A stretch of DNA of 64,000 nt from Sphingomonas sanxanigenens DSM 19645 = NX02 (GTDB lineage: Bacteria; Pseudomonadota; Alphaproteobacteria; Sphingomonadales; Sphingomonadaceae), in the NCBI RefSeq assembly GCF_000512205.2, contig NZ_CP006644.1, positions 1,364,001 to 1,428,000 of the forward strand, in the 5' to 3' direction. A program made the position numbers and the translations under genes. Positions 1 through 8,401 of this stretch are shown one piece after another. The stretch's first letter is position 1; the number at the start of each line of letters is the position of its first letter. Below the pieces are notes generated by a model that was not told the DNA's origin, ran no database searches, and worked only from the letters and a program-made list of their open reading frames with translations.

Positions 1-2
1 TG

Positions 3-800
3 ATCCATGCCGGCGGCCTGCACCAGCCCGATATGGGGCGCCTGCCCCGATCGGCGTTCGTGGAGACCAATGTCGCGGGCACGCTCAACCTGATCGAGGC
101 TGCGGCGCGCGCGGGGCATGACCGCTTCCTGTTCACCTCCACCACCTCGCTGATGATCTCCGCGGCGATTCATCAGGGGACCGGCCATCGGGGCGCCGGC
201 CATCGGGGCGCCGGCCACGCGGCGGCTTGGATCGACGAGGATCTGGCGCCGCTGGTCCCGCGCAACATCTATGGCGTCACCAAGCTCGCGGCCGAGCAAC
301 TCTGCCGCCTGGCCCATCTCGAGCATGGCATAGGCGTGGTGGTGCTGCGCACCGGGCGCTTCTTCGCCGAGAGCGCGACGATCGACGGGATCGGCGCGGA
401 AAACCGCATGGCGAACGAACTGCTGCATCGCCGGCTGACGGTGGAGGATGCCGCGGAGGCGCATCTGGTCGCGCTCGAACGCGCGCCGTCGCTCGGCTTC
501 GAGACGCTGATCCTGTCGGCGCCGACGCCGTTCGTGCGTGGCGATTGCGCGGCGCTGATGACGGATGCGGCGGCGCTGATCGCGCGCCGCTTTCCGGACG
601 CGCCCGCGCTTTACGCCGCGCGCGGCTGGGTGCTGCCGCGCCGGATCGACCGCGTCTATTCGGCGGCGCGGTCGGAAAGGCTGCTGGGCTTCCGCTGCCG
701 CACCGATTTTCGCACGCTGCTGGATGGGATGGCCGGCGGCGCGCCATTGCCGTTCGCCGCGGCGGAGGGGGTGCAGGACCGGCTGCTCGAACGGTGCTGA
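3..800 (+). CDS. NAD-dependent epimerase/dehydratase, 5' end missing
   Basis: The reading frame is already open at base 3 (IHAGGLHQPD), so the start and the N-terminal NAD-binding glycine motif lie outside the window. What is seen is the middle and end of an extended short-chain dehydrogenase: an ETNVAGTLNLIEAA segment, the TSTTSL strand, and a YGVTKLAAE motif with the catalytic Tyr-x3-Lys. The family acts on nucleotide sugars and related substrates in the cytosol; the substrate here cannot be told. A short Gly-His-Arg-Gly-Ala repeat sits in a loop at about 184-218. The next gene starts 100 bases downstream. The family call is secure and the specific function is unknown. Confidence 0.82.
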   Translation: MHAGGLHQPDMGRLPRSAFVETNVAGTLNLIEAAARAGHDRFLFTSTTSLMISAAIHQGTGHRGAGHRGAGHAAAWIDEDLAPLVPRNIYGVTKLAAEQLCRLAHLEHGIGVVVLRTGRFFAESATIDGIGAENRMANELLHRRLTVEDAAEAHLVALERAPSLGFETLILSAPTPFVRGDCAALMTDAAALIARRFPDAPALYAARGWVLPRRIDRVYSAARSERLLGFRCRTDFRTLLDGMAGGAPLPFAAAEGVQDRLLERC

Positions 801-900
801 AACGCATAAGCGGCGCTTGTGGATCGCGCGTGCCGGCTTGTTGGTCGAAACCGCCTCGATCGACTAGCGCGGCTCCGCAACGCGACGGGGAGACGATCCG

Positions 901-1596
901 ATGACCTACACGCTGATCACCGCCAACCGGAACTATAGCAGCTGGTCGCTGCGGCCCTGGGTGCTGCTGAAGGCGCTTGGCATCCCCTTCGAGGATCGCA
1001 TCGAACCTTTCACCAGGCCGGTGAACTACGAGGCGTTTCGCGATTTTTCGCCCACCGGGCAGGTGCCGGTGCTGATCGATGGCGATCGCACGGTCTGGGA
1101 TTCGCTTGGCATCACGCTCTATCTCGCCGAGCGTCATCCTGCGGTTTGGCCGGCGGATGAAGCCGCGCGGGCGTGGAGCTATTCGGCGGTGACCGAGATG
1201 CACGCGGGGTTCCGCGAGCTGCGCAACCGCTGCACGATGAACGTCGGCGTCCGCGTGGCGCTGCCGGAGATCGGCGCGGCGCTGGCCGCCGAGATCGCGC
1301 GGCTGGTCGAGCTGTGGGAAGACGGGCTGCTGCGCTTCGGCGGCCCCTGGCTGGCGGGGCCCGCCTTCACCGCGGTCGACGCCTTCTATGCGCCGGTGGC
1401 GTGGCGCGTGCGCACCTATGCGCTGGACGTCGGCGCGCCCGCTGCGGCATGGGTCGACCAGATGATCGCGCACCCGGCCATGCAGCTTTGGGAACAGGCC
1501 GCGCTCGACGAGGCGTGGCGCGAGGAGTCGCATGAAGCGGAGATCGCGGCGGCGGGCACGCTGATCGCAGACCACCGGCGGCAGATCGCCGGCTGA
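901..1596 (+). CDS. Glutathione S-transferase family protein
   Basis: A 231-residue protein with the two-domain layout of cytosolic glutathione transferases. Residues 1-80 form the thioredoxin-like domain, with NYSSWSLRPW near the start carrying the likely catalytic serine and FSPTGQVPVLIDG as the cis-proline segment. The remainder is the helical domain. The family conjugates glutathione to electrophiles or acts as an isomerase or peroxidase; the substrate is not predictable. The ATG at 901 gives full family length. Its stop overlaps the start of the following small gene (TGATG), so the two are probably cotranscribed. Confidence 0.88.
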   Translation: MTYTLITANRNYSSWSLRPWVLLKALGIPFEDRIEPFTRPVNYEAFRDFSPTGQVPVLIDGDRTVWDSLGITLYLAERHPAVWPADEAARAWSYSAVTEMHAGFRELRNRCTMNVGVRVALPEIGAALAAEIARLVELWEDGLLRFGGPWLAGPAFTAVDAFYAPVAWRVRTYALDVGAPAAAWVDQMIAHPAMQLWEQAALDEAWREESHEAEIAAAGTLIADHRRQIAG

Positions 1597-1916
1597 TGGC
1601 GCGCGCTCCGAGCCATGTGCCGGGGCGCGGGGCTGCGGCGCTGGGGGCGATCGAGGCCGAAGTCCTCAACGAGAAGGTGGAGTCGCTCGGGCGCGCCGGC
1701 CGCAAGGCGCAGGAGGCGCTGGCAAGGCTGGCTGCGTTCGACGGCGATGCGGGCAGCGAGGCGTATCAGGCGCTGCTCGCGGCGGCGGTCGATGCGGTCT
1801 GGGCCTATTCGGTGCAGAGCGAGTTGTGCGGGCTTGCCGGTGCCGCACGGATCATGCGCGATCTGGCGGTGCCGCCTGCGGTGGTCGCGCGGCTGGGGAT
1901 CGCCACGCCGCGGTGA
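1596..1916 (+). CDS. Small conserved helical protein (DUF6665-like)
   Basis: A 106-residue soluble protein without signal peptide or membrane segment. It starts inside the stop codon of the upstream GST gene, so translation is probably coupled. It is alanine- and leucine-rich and predicted mostly helical, with a conserved-looking AIEAEVLNEKVESLGRAGRK segment and a later AVWAYSVQSELCGL segment. From memory it resembles small proteins classed as DUF6665, but this was not checked. No function is assigned. Confidence 0.6.
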   Translation: MARAPSHVPGRGAAALGAIEAEVLNEKVESLGRAGRKAQEALARLAAFDGDAGSEAYQALLAAAVDAVWAYSVQSELCGLAGAARIMRDLAVPPAVVARLGIATPR

Positions 1917-1956
1917 GGATGCCGCCCTGGCCTGGCGCTCGGGGCGTCCGGCCTTC

Positions 1957-2259
1957 CTATCGTTCCGGCCAATCGTCCTCAGGCCAGTTGCGTGCCGTGT
2001 GGACGACACGGAGGATGGTCAGAACCGTGTCGCCATCGTTCAGCGCGTAGACGATGATATATGGGAGGCGATTGACCGATTTCTCGTAGGTGCCGCTGAC
2101 ACGGCCGGGGCGGCCGGTCGCGAATTCTTTCAAGGCATCGCCCGTCTCGCGTATCCGCTTGGCGACCTGTCGCGCGGCGGTCGCGTTGTCCATCGCGATG
2201 TGAACGATTTGCTTTTCCAGATCGTCAAGCGCGTCGTTCGACCACTGCACCAGCCTCAT
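1957..2259 (-). CDS. ParE/RelE-family toxin (TA module 1)
   Basis: A 100-residue protein with the ParE/RelE fold pattern: an N-terminal WSNDALDDLEKQI helix region, a GRPGRVSGTYE strand, then YIIVYAL and ILRVVHTARNW strands at the end. The family includes gyrase poisons (ParE) and ribosome-dependent nucleases (RelE). The missing RelE catalytic signature and the type of antitoxin favour ParE, but this is inference. It overlaps the upstream antitoxin gene by 4 bases, the normal TA arrangement. Length is complete and no damage is seen. Confidence 0.85.
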   Translation of the reverse strand: MRLVQWSNDALDDLEKQIVHIAMDNATAARQVAKRIRETGDALKEFATGRPGRVSGTYEKSVNRLPYIIVYALNDGDTVLTILRVVHTARNWPEDDWPER

Positions 2260-2516
2260 CTGGCCTTGGCGCTTGCGGCCGCGATCGCCGCGTCGATCCT
2301 GTCCATCGCGTCCTTATGCGGCGTCACCCTGCCGGCTTCGCTGTCGACAAGCCCTCGCTGGATGCCCTCGATGATCTGCAATTCGCGATTCACATAGGCT
2401 TCGACGGCTTCGGCGGCGAGGTAGGACTTCGTGCGGCGCGTATTCTGCGCGAGGCGGCCGAGCTTTTCCTTGAGATCGGGCGTAACCCGGATCGTCATCG
2501 TCGTGCTGGCGCCCAC
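2256..2516 (-). CDS. Ribbon-helix-helix antitoxin (TA module 1)
   Basis: An 86-residue protein beginning with a ribbon-helix-helix DNA-binding domain: MTIRVTPDLKEKLGRLAQ followed by a helix with the KSYLAAEAVEAY motif, as in ParD/CopG antitoxins. The C-terminal part should wrap the toxin. I chose the GTG at 2516 because AAGGAG lies 6-7 bases upstream. The ATG at 2498 is an alternative, and a longer frame reaching 2651 lacks homology in its extra part. A palindromic stretch at 2539-2554 is a likely autoregulatory operator. Confidence 0.8.
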   Translation of the reverse strand: MGASTTMTIRVTPDLKEKLGRLAQNTRRTKSYLAAEAVEAYVNRELQIIEGIQRGLVDSEAGRVTPHKDAMDRIDAAIAAASAKAR

Positions 2517-2538
2517 ATCCCGCTCCTTACTGTCCGAT

Positions 2539-2554
2539 GTGTACAGTGTAACAC
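2539..2554 (-). promoter_or_regulatory. Probable operator/promoter of TA module 1
   Basis: An AT-richer palindromic stretch lies 23 bases upstream of the antitoxin GTG. On the minus strand it reads GTGTTACACTGTACAC, holding a GTG-T-T-ACAC palindrome next to TGTACA. RHH antitoxins normally repress their own promoters from such sites. A similar arrangement lies before TA module 2. Confidence 0.4.
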
Positions 2555-2764
2555 AGTTGGCTGCCTTCGTCCCCCTGCACGCATGGTCGGGGCCCAAGCC
2601 CTCGGCGAGCAGGCGTGATTGCTCGGCGGCGACGGCGTCCGGGATCGTCACGCTACGGTAACGATGTGACCCGGATCACGTCGCTTTCAGCGGCGACTCG
2701 CTAGTGGAGCGGCATGGCGCGGTGATTCGCGCCGATCCAATCTGCTGTCGAAAGGATATCCGTC

Positions 2765-3490
2765 GTGGCGAGCCTTGCGCCGTCGCGTCCGCGCCTGTCC
2801 GCGGAGCGCAAATTCTATCTCGGCATGGGGTTCGCCATGCTGATCCTGATCTTCATCGGCTTCGGGCCGAGCTATTATTTCGTGCCCGTCGCGCCCCGTC
2901 CGCCGATGGTGCCGATGAGCCCGCTGGTCCATCTCCACGGCGCGGTGTTCAGCCTGTGGGTGCTGCTGCTGATGGCGCAGATCGGGCTGGTGTCGGCCGA
3001 CCGGCGCGACATCCACATGAAGCTGGGCGTGCTGGGGCTGCCGATGGCGCTGGCGATGATGGTGCTGGGCACGATCACCGCGCTGCACGGCGTCCACCGC
3101 GCCTCGGGACCGCCGATGATCGACCCGCTCTCATGGCTCGCCATGCCGCTGTGGAGCGTGCCGGCGTTTGGCGGCTTGCTGATCGCCGGGCTGTGGCGGC
3201 GGCGCGACCGGCAGGCGCACAAGCGCTTCATGATGCTGGCGATGTTCTCGATGCTGCAGGCGGCGGCAGGGCGCATGCCGGCGTTCGCCGGGCTCAGCGG
3301 CCTGCTGCTGGTGCCCGGCCTGTTCATCGTCGCGCAGATGGTGTGGGACCGTGTGAGCCTCGGCCGCATCCATTATGCCACCTGGATCGCGCTGGTGGTG
3401 TTCCCGCTTTCCACGCTGATCCCGATCTTCACCTGGCGCACCGAAGCCTGGCTGACCTTCGCGCGCTGGGCGTCAGGCCTTGTCGCGTAA
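2765..3490 (+). CDS. Multi-pass membrane protein of unknown function
   Basis: A 241-residue integral membrane protein with about six hydrophobic segments: near residues 18-38, 60-77, 88-108, 125-145, 160-190 and 203-220. It starts with GTG. The segments HLHGAVFSLWVLLLMAQ and DIHMKLGVLGL, with paired histidines in membrane helices, resemble small haem- or quinone-binding membrane families, but I cannot name one with confidence. It stands alone between two TA modules and ends just before a strong hairpin. Confidence 0.72.
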   Translation: MASLAPSRPRLSAERKFYLGMGFAMLILIFIGFGPSYYFVPVAPRPPMVPMSPLVHLHGAVFSLWVLLLMAQIGLVSADRRDIHMKLGVLGLPMALAMMVLGTITALHGVHRASGPPMIDPLSWLAMPLWSVPAFGGLLIAGLWRRRDRQAHKRFMMLAMFSMLQAAAGRMPAFAGLSGLLLVPGLFIVAQMVWDRVSLGRIHYATWIALVVFPLSTLIPIFTWRTEAWLTFARWASGLVA

Positions 3491-3496
3491 GGCTTT

Positions 3497-3521
3497 TCCC
3501 GCCGGTTGTTGACCGGCGGGA
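3497..3521. terminator. Hairpin between convergent genes
   Basis: A perfect 10-bp stem (TCCCGCCGGT / ACCGGCGGGA) with a 5-base loop lies between the membrane protein and the convergent TA module 2. There is no downstream T-run on either strand, so termination strength is uncertain. Confidence 0.5.
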
Positions 3522-3533
3522 GATTGGGGCCGC

Positions 3534-3851
3534 TCAGTCGTCCGAGCGTTCCGGTGGATCCCTGGTGGCGGTGATCGCCGGCCATTGGCGACGGGCGTGC
3601 AGCACGCGCAAGATACGCACCGCATCGCCGGCGACATCGTACACAAGGACGTAGTTCCGGTGGACGACCAACTCGCGCGTACCAGCCACCCGGCCAGGGC
3701 GGCCAAGGGCAGGATGGGGTGCCAGCGCCGCTGCCTTTTGTTCGATCAGTTCGTCCAGATCGGCAGCAGCAGACGGATTGTCAGCGTCGATCCAGTTGTA
3801 AATATCGTCTCGGTCTTGCGTCGCTTCGGGCGTCCAATAGATGGATGTCAT
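3534..3851 (-). CDS. ParE-family toxin (TA module 2)
   Basis: A 105-residue ParE/RelE-superfamily toxin. The N-terminal YWTPEATQDRDDIYNWI helix, the central LGRPGRVAGTRELVVHRNYV strand pair and the closing VRILRVLHARRQWP strand match the family closely. The HxxRQWP ending is typical of ParE-like toxins. It overlaps its antitoxin by 4 bases and looks intact. It is clearly different in sequence from the toxin of module 1, so this is not a recent duplication. Confidence 0.86.
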   Translation of the reverse strand: MTSIYWTPEATQDRDDIYNWIDADNPSAAADLDELIEQKAAALAPHPALGRPGRVAGTRELVVHRNYVLVYDVAGDAVRILRVLHARRQWPAITATRDPPERSDD

Positions 3852-4135
3852 TTGGACCCGGCAAGCCGCTGCCGCGTTGCGGCGCGGCGTGCGGCGAACC
3901 TTGCGTCAACATCCGCAGCAGGGATGAGCCGTCCGGCATTGGCAGAATCCAGGCCGATCTGGACCTGCCGCCGAAACCAGTCATCATGTCCGACCGCATC
4001 GCGCGCGTCAGTCACATAGGCGCGCATGAAATCACGAATGAGCTGCGCGCTTGTGCGATCATGGGCCTTGGCGGCATCGGCAAAGGCGCTTTTCAGAGCC
4101 TCATCAACCCGAAAGGTGAAGGTCGCTTCGCCCAC
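3848..4135 (-). CDS. Ribbon-helix-helix antitoxin (TA module 2)
   Basis: A 95-residue antitoxin, RelB/ParD-like: a TFRVDEALKSAFADAAKAHD ribbon-helix-helix start, then RTSAQLIRDFMRAYV as the second helix and a C-terminal toxin-binding arm. I chose the GTG at 4135 because GGAG lies 8 bases upstream and the RHH strand begins only five residues in; an upstream ATG at 4192 would add residues lacking family features. The gene is translationally coupled to the toxin. Confidence 0.8.
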   Translation of the reverse strand: MGEATFTFRVDEALKSAFADAAKAHDRTSAQLIRDFMRAYVTDARDAVGHDDWFRRQVQIGLDSANAGRLIPAADVDARFAARRAATRQRLAGSK

Positions 4136-4149
4136 GCCGGCAACTCCAT

Positions 4150-4170
4150 GTGTTACACCATATGTACATA
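4150..4170 (-). promoter_or_regulatory. Probable operator/promoter of TA module 2
   Basis: On the minus strand TATGTACATA is followed by GTGTAACAC, immediately upstream of the antitoxin ribosome binding site. Both parts are palindromic and the DNA is AT-rich against its surroundings, as expected for an autoregulated TA promoter. Confidence 0.4.
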
Positions 4171-4232
4171 GTAGCGCAGGCGCTGCCGTCAAAAAAGCGG
4201 ATTATGTAACGCCCGAACGCCCGAACGCCCCC

Positions 4233-6296
4233 TCAGCCCGGCCGCCCCGGCTTGCCGAGATAATAGGAAAGCGGGGCGCGGGGCCGGCTCGTGGTGGTCG
4301 GCCGCATCTGGTCATAGACCACCGCATTCTCCAGCACGCGCTGCACATAGCCGCGCGTTTCGGTGAGCGGGATCGCCTCGATCCAGTCGAGCACGTCGAC
4401 CGATCCGGTCCGCGGATCGCCGTTCGCGCGCAGCCATTTGTTCACATTGCCGGGGCCGGCATTGTAGGCGGCCACTGCCAGCACATAGCTGCCGCCATAA
4501 TAGTCGAGCATGCGCTGGATATAGGTCGCGCCGAGGCTGACATTATAATCGGGGTCGCTGGTGAGCCCGTCCAGCCGGTAGCCGACGCCGATCCGGGCGG
4601 AGGTTTCGCGGGCCGTGCCGGGCATGAGCTGCATCAGCCCGCGCGCGCCGGCATGGCTCATCGCCTCGCGGTCGAACTGGCTTTCCTGCCGCGTGATCGC
4701 GTGGATGATCGTCCAGTTGGACTGGTAGGCGACGGGCACGGTCATCCGCGGGAAGCCGGTCTGCGGCATGTCGAACCCGTTGAGCCGCGCGCTGCGGCCG
4801 ATCATCACCCCCAGATCCGGGCGCCCCATCCGGATCGCCAGTTCGGCGGCGAACACATGGTCCGCCTCGGTCTTCGCGTCCTGCGCGATCGCACGCACGA
4901 AGCGCGTCTGCTGCTGGCGCGCGCCGAGTTCGCCCAGCAGCACGGCGGCGCGCACCGGCTCCTGATTCATCCAGCTGTCGCGCAGGGCGGGCGCCACGAC
5001 GGGCGGCGGCACCTGCGGCACGGTGATCGGCCGGCCCAGCCGCTCGCTCGAGAGCTGGCCATAGAACTGGTCGTAATGCGCCGCTGCCAGCGTGTAATAG
5101 CGGGTCGCGTCCGATCCGCGCCCGGCGGCCTGTGCGGCGCGCCCGGCCCAGTAATAGCCCTTGGACTGGGTCTGCGGCGACCGCGCCGCCAGCGCATAGC
5201 GTTCGAACATCGCGATCGCGTCACCGGGCCGGCCGAGCTTTTCGAGCGCGGTCTGCCCCGCCAGCCAGGCGAGGCTGGTATAATCGTCGCGCTCGCCCAG
5301 CGGCCGGTCCCGCACCGCCACGCCCGGCGCATAGGCGTCGTCGATCTGGCGGGCGATGTCGAACGCGGTCATGTTCTGCCCGTCCCTGGCGGCGGCGCGC
5401 GCATGGAGCAGCAGCGCCTCGTACCAGGTCTCGACATTCGCCGGCCGGCTGGTCAGCGTGCGCGGCTGGGCCAGCCAGGCGCGCGCGGCGGGGAACTGGT
5501 TGCCGGCGAGCAGCCAGCGCGCGCGATCGGCGATGAACCCGGCATCGCCGCGCCCGGTGCCGAGCATCGCGCTCGACCGCGCCGCGGCGTCGGGCGCGTT
5601 TGCGAGCATCGCGATCCGCGCCTCGAACAGCGGCCGGCGGGTGGAGGAGGTAAGGCTGACGACGCGGGCGGCATCCGCCGGTCGCCGCGCCCACAGCAGG
5701 GTCTCGACGCGCGCATCATAATCGAGCGGGGTGAAGGCGCTGCTGTGCGCTGCGATCAGCCGCGCCTCGTCCACCGTCGGCAGCACCCCCGCCGCCCAGG
5801 CAGCGCGCGCGGCCTGCGCCGCGCCGGTGCGGTCGCCGGTCGCGGCGAGCGCATCGGCGTTTCGCGCGTGGCCGATCGCGGTCAGCGGCGGGAAGCGCCG
5901 GAAGAAGCCCGCCACCCGGATCGGCGAGTAGGAATCGGCGCGGATCGCCCGCTCGGCGGTGCGGCGCATCTCGTCCTGCCCAGGCCAGCCGGGATGGGCC
6001 ATCAGGAAGGCGGCGATCTGTTCGAAGCTGGCGCTGTCGTTCCCCGACAGCCGGCTCCATTCGACGACGGCCTCGGCCAGCGGATCGGTGCGGACGGTGC
6101 TGCTGGGCGACAGCGCGCCGCCCACGCCCAGCCGCGCGCGATACCAGCCGCGCTGTTCGGGGCTCAGCGTCTGCGCGAGCGCGGGCGATGCGGTGGCGGC
6201 CGCCAGCGCGACGCCGATTGCGAGGCGTGCAAGCATGCTGGACAGCCGGGGGGGTGCGTCCCTATCAGGCGCGACGATGGAAAAAGGGGTGTTCAT
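4233..6296 (-). CDS. Soluble lytic murein transglycosylase (SLT family)
   Basis: A 687-residue periplasmic enzyme that cleaves the glycan strand of peptidoglycan to 1,6-anhydromuropeptides. The N-terminus carries a signal peptide (MLARLAIGVALAAATASPALAQ). That segment begins at an internal ATG at 6236, which is an equally plausible start. A long alpha-solenoid region follows, like the superhelical U-domain of Slt70. The catalytic SLT domain is at about residues 525-650: HAITRQESQFD with the catalytic Glu, ARGLMQLMPGTA, and LAVAAYNAGPGNV. The gene is convergent to TA module 2 and divergent from dapA. The family is certain; choice of start is not. Confidence 0.92.
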   Translation of the reverse strand: MNTPFSIVAPDRDAPPRLSSMLARLAIGVALAAATASPALAQTLSPEQRGWYRARLGVGGALSPSSTVRTDPLAEAVVEWSRLSGNDSASFEQIAAFLMAHPGWPGQDEMRRTAERAIRADSYSPIRVAGFFRRFPPLTAIGHARNADALAATGDRTGAAQAARAAWAAGVLPTVDEARLIAAHSSAFTPLDYDARVETLLWARRPADAARVVSLTSSTRRPLFEARIAMLANAPDAAARSSAMLGTGRGDAGFIADRARWLLAGNQFPAARAWLAQPRTLTSRPANVETWYEALLLHARAAARDGQNMTAFDIARQIDDAYAPGVAVRDRPLGERDDYTSLAWLAGQTALEKLGRPGDAIAMFERYALAARSPQTQSKGYYWAGRAAQAAGRGSDATRYYTLAAAHYDQFYGQLSSERLGRPITVPQVPPPVVAPALRDSWMNQEPVRAAVLLGELGARQQQTRFVRAIAQDAKTEADHVFAAELAIRMGRPDLGVMIGRSARLNGFDMPQTGFPRMTVPVAYQSNWTIIHAITRQESQFDREAMSHAGARGLMQLMPGTARETSARIGVGYRLDGLTSDPDYNVSLGATYIQRMLDYYGGSYVLAVAAYNAGPGNVNKWLRANGDPRTGSVDVLDWIEAIPLTETRGYVQRVLENAVVYDQMRPTTTSRPRAPLSYYLGKPGRPG

Positions 6297-6342
6297 GCCC
6301 CCGTTATGGCGCGGACGTGCCGCGCGGTGAAGGAGCAACCTG

Positions 6343-7218
6343 ATGTTTTCCGGCTCGATACCGGCCCTGGTGACGCCGTTCCGCGACGGAGCGTTCGACG
6401 AGCCGGCCTTTCGTGCCTTCGTCGACTGGCAGATCGCCGAGGGTTCGAGCGCGCTGGTGCCGTGCGGGACCACCGGTGAATCGGCGACGATGACGATCGC
6501 CGAGCATAATCGCGTCGTCGAGGTGTGCGTGGAGCAGGCGGCGGGCCGCGTGCCGGTGATCGCGGGCTGCGGTTCGAACGACACGATGACCGCGCTGGAG
6601 CATATGGAGGTCGCCAAGGCGAGCGGCGCCGCCGCCGCGCTGGTGGTCGCGCCCTATTACAACCGGCCCAACCAGGAGGGCGTCTACGCCCATTTCGCCT
6701 ATCTTGCCGACAAGTGCGACCTGCCGATCATCCTCTACAACGTGCCAGGGCGCACGATCACCGACATCGCGGTGGAAACGATGATCCGGCTGTCGGCGAT
6801 CCCCACGATCGTCGGCGTCAAGGATGCCAGCGGCAATGTCGCGCGCGCGACCGCGCAGCGCATCGGCTGCGGCGCCGATTTCTGCCAGCTTTCGGGCAAT
6901 GACGACATGACGCTGGGCTTCATGGCGATGGGCGGCGCCGGCTGCATCTCGGTGACGGCCAATGTCGCGCCGCGGCTGTGCGCCGAATTCCAGGCCGCCT
7001 GCGCCGCCGGCGACTGGACGCGCGCGCTGGACTTGCAGGACAGGCTCTATCCGCTCCACGCCGCGCTGTTCACCGATGCTTCACCTGGCCCCGTCAAATA
7101 TGCGCTGGGCCGTGTCCGTCCGGAGATGTCGACCGATCTGCGCCTGCCGATGACCCCGCCCTCAGCGGCGAGCCGGGCCGCGGTGGATGCGGCGCTGGCG
7201 ATCGCCGGACTGGCCTGA
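6343..7218 (+). CDS. dapA: 4-hydroxy-tetrahydrodipicolinate synthase
   Basis: A 291-residue protein of the DapA/N-acetylneuraminate lyase family. It condenses pyruvate with aspartate semialdehyde, the first step of diaminopimelate and lysine synthesis, in the cytosol. Visible features are GSIPALVTPF at the start, the CGTTGESATM loop binding pyruvate, the catalytic Tyr in YNVPGRT (about residue 133) and the Schiff-base Lys in VGVKDASG (about residue 162). Length is normal. It precedes smpB, a common order in sphingomonads. Confidence 0.96.
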   Translation: MFSGSIPALVTPFRDGAFDEPAFRAFVDWQIAEGSSALVPCGTTGESATMTIAEHNRVVEVCVEQAAGRVPVIAGCGSNDTMTALEHMEVAKASGAAAALVVAPYYNRPNQEGVYAHFAYLADKCDLPIILYNVPGRTITDIAVETMIRLSAIPTIVGVKDASGNVARATAQRIGCGADFCQLSGNDDMTLGFMAMGGAGCISVTANVAPRLCAEFQAACAAGDWTRALDLQDRLYPLHAALFTDASPGPVKYALGRVRPEMSTDLRLPMTPPSAASRAAVDAALAIAGLA

Positions 7219-7282
7219 GTTTTCGTTGTCAATCCGTGATGGCGCCGGTGAAATGCCGGCGCCGCGACCCTAGATAGTCAAG

Positions 7283-7765
7283 ATGGCCCGCCCAAAACCC
7301 GCTACGTTCGAAAAGGTGAAGACCGTTGCCGAGAACCGGCGCGCGCGTCACGACTATTTCCTCGAGGATTTCTTCGAGGCCGGCATCGCCTTGACGGGCA
7401 CCGAGGTGAAGTCGCTGCGCTTCGGCGAGGGCTCGATCGCGGAAAGCTATGCCGAGGTGAAGGACGGGCAGGCATGGCTGATCAACGCCAACATTCCCGA
7501 ATTCAGCCACGGCAACCGCTTCAACCATGAGCCCAAGCGCCCGCGCAAGCTGCTGCTGCACGAGCGCGAGATCAACAAGATGGCGAACGCGGTCGGCCGC
7601 GACGGGATGACGCTGATCCCGCTCTCGGTCTATTTCAACCCGCGCGGCCGGGCGAAGGTGGAACTGGCGCTCGCCAAGGGCAAGAAGCTGCACGACAAGC
7701 GCGAGACCGCCAAGCAGCGCGACTGGAAGCGCGAACAGGCCCGCGTTCTCAGAGACCGCGGGTAA
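7283..7765 (+). CDS. smpB: SsrA-binding protein
   Basis: A 160-residue SmpB, the protein that brings tmRNA to stalled ribosomes for trans-translation. The beta-barrel core is recognised from [29 protein letters not shown] and [18 protein letters not shown]. The basic C-terminal tail ([19 protein letters not shown]) folds into a helix in the decoding centre. The stop overlaps the start of the following DUF2062 gene by one base. The tmRNA gene itself was not recognised in this window. Confidence 0.97.
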   Translation: MARPKPATFEKVKTVAENRRARHDYFLEDFFEAGIALTGTEVKSLRFGEGSIAESYAEVKDGQAWLINANIPEFSHGNRFNHEPKRPRKLLLHEREINKMANAVGRDGMTLIPLSVYFNPRGRAKVELALAKGKKLHDKRETAKQRDWKREQARVLRDRG

Positions 7766-8337
7766 TGCGCCAGGAGAGCGGCGGCTTCTTCGCGTGGGTC
7801 AACCGCAACGCGCCGACCCGCGAAAGCTTCGAGAAGAACCGCTTCTTCCGGCCCTTCGCCCATCGCGTGCTCGCGCCCGAACTGTGGCGCTTTACCCGCC
7901 GTTCGGTGCCGCGCGGCGTGGCGCTCGGCCTGCTCGTCGGCATCTTCCTGCTGATCCCGGGCGTGCAGATCGCCGGGGCGGCGCTGCTGGCGCTGCCGTT
8001 TCGCGCGAACATCCCGATCGCCGCTGCGATGACCTTCCTGTCCAACCCGCTGACGACGCCGTTGATCCTTGCCGCCTCGGTCTATCTCGGCAACCTGATC
8101 CTCGATGTCGGCGCCGACGTGGGTCGGCTGATGTATCTGATCGATCATGGCGCCTCGATCGGCCAATGGGCGGCATGGCTGGTTTCGGAGGCCGCGCCCG
8201 CGCTGCTGTTCGGCCTCGCGCTGATCTCGCTGATGTCGGCGCTGGTCGGCTATCTGGTCGCGGTGCTCGCGTGGCGGCTGTGGGTCGGCCGCAAATGGAA
8301 CCGGCGCGCGCATTTCCGGCTGATCCGCGGGCATTGA
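7765..8337 (+). CDS. DUF2062 membrane protein
   Basis: A 190-residue integral membrane protein with the DUF2062 core: SVPRGVALGLLVGIFLLIPG followed by GAALLALPFRANIPIAAA and TFLSNPLTTPLILAAS. About four membrane helices are seen, with a basic C-terminus in the cytosol. The biochemical role of the family is not established. It starts inside the smpB stop, so the two are probably translated together. Confidence 0.85.
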   Translation: MRQESGGFFAWVNRNAPTRESFEKNRFFRPFAHRVLAPELWRFTRRSVPRGVALGLLVGIFLLIPGVQIAGAALLALPFRANIPIAAAMTFLSNPLTTPLILAASVYLGNLILDVGADVGRLMYLIDHGASIGQWAAWLVSEAAPALLFGLALISLMSALVGYLVAVLAWRLWVGRKWNRRAHFRLIRGH

Positions 8338-8401
8338 GCGCCGCGCCGCGGCTTTTGGGCGGGCGGCATATTGACTGGCCGTCGCGCGCGGCCGAAGGCT
8401 C

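Noticed and set aside
4026-6479. Very long plus-strand open frame opposite the lytic transglycosylase
   Set aside because: It is the shadow of a GC-rich gene; composition is Arg/Pro/His-rich without any family motif, while the minus strand has a clear SLT domain.
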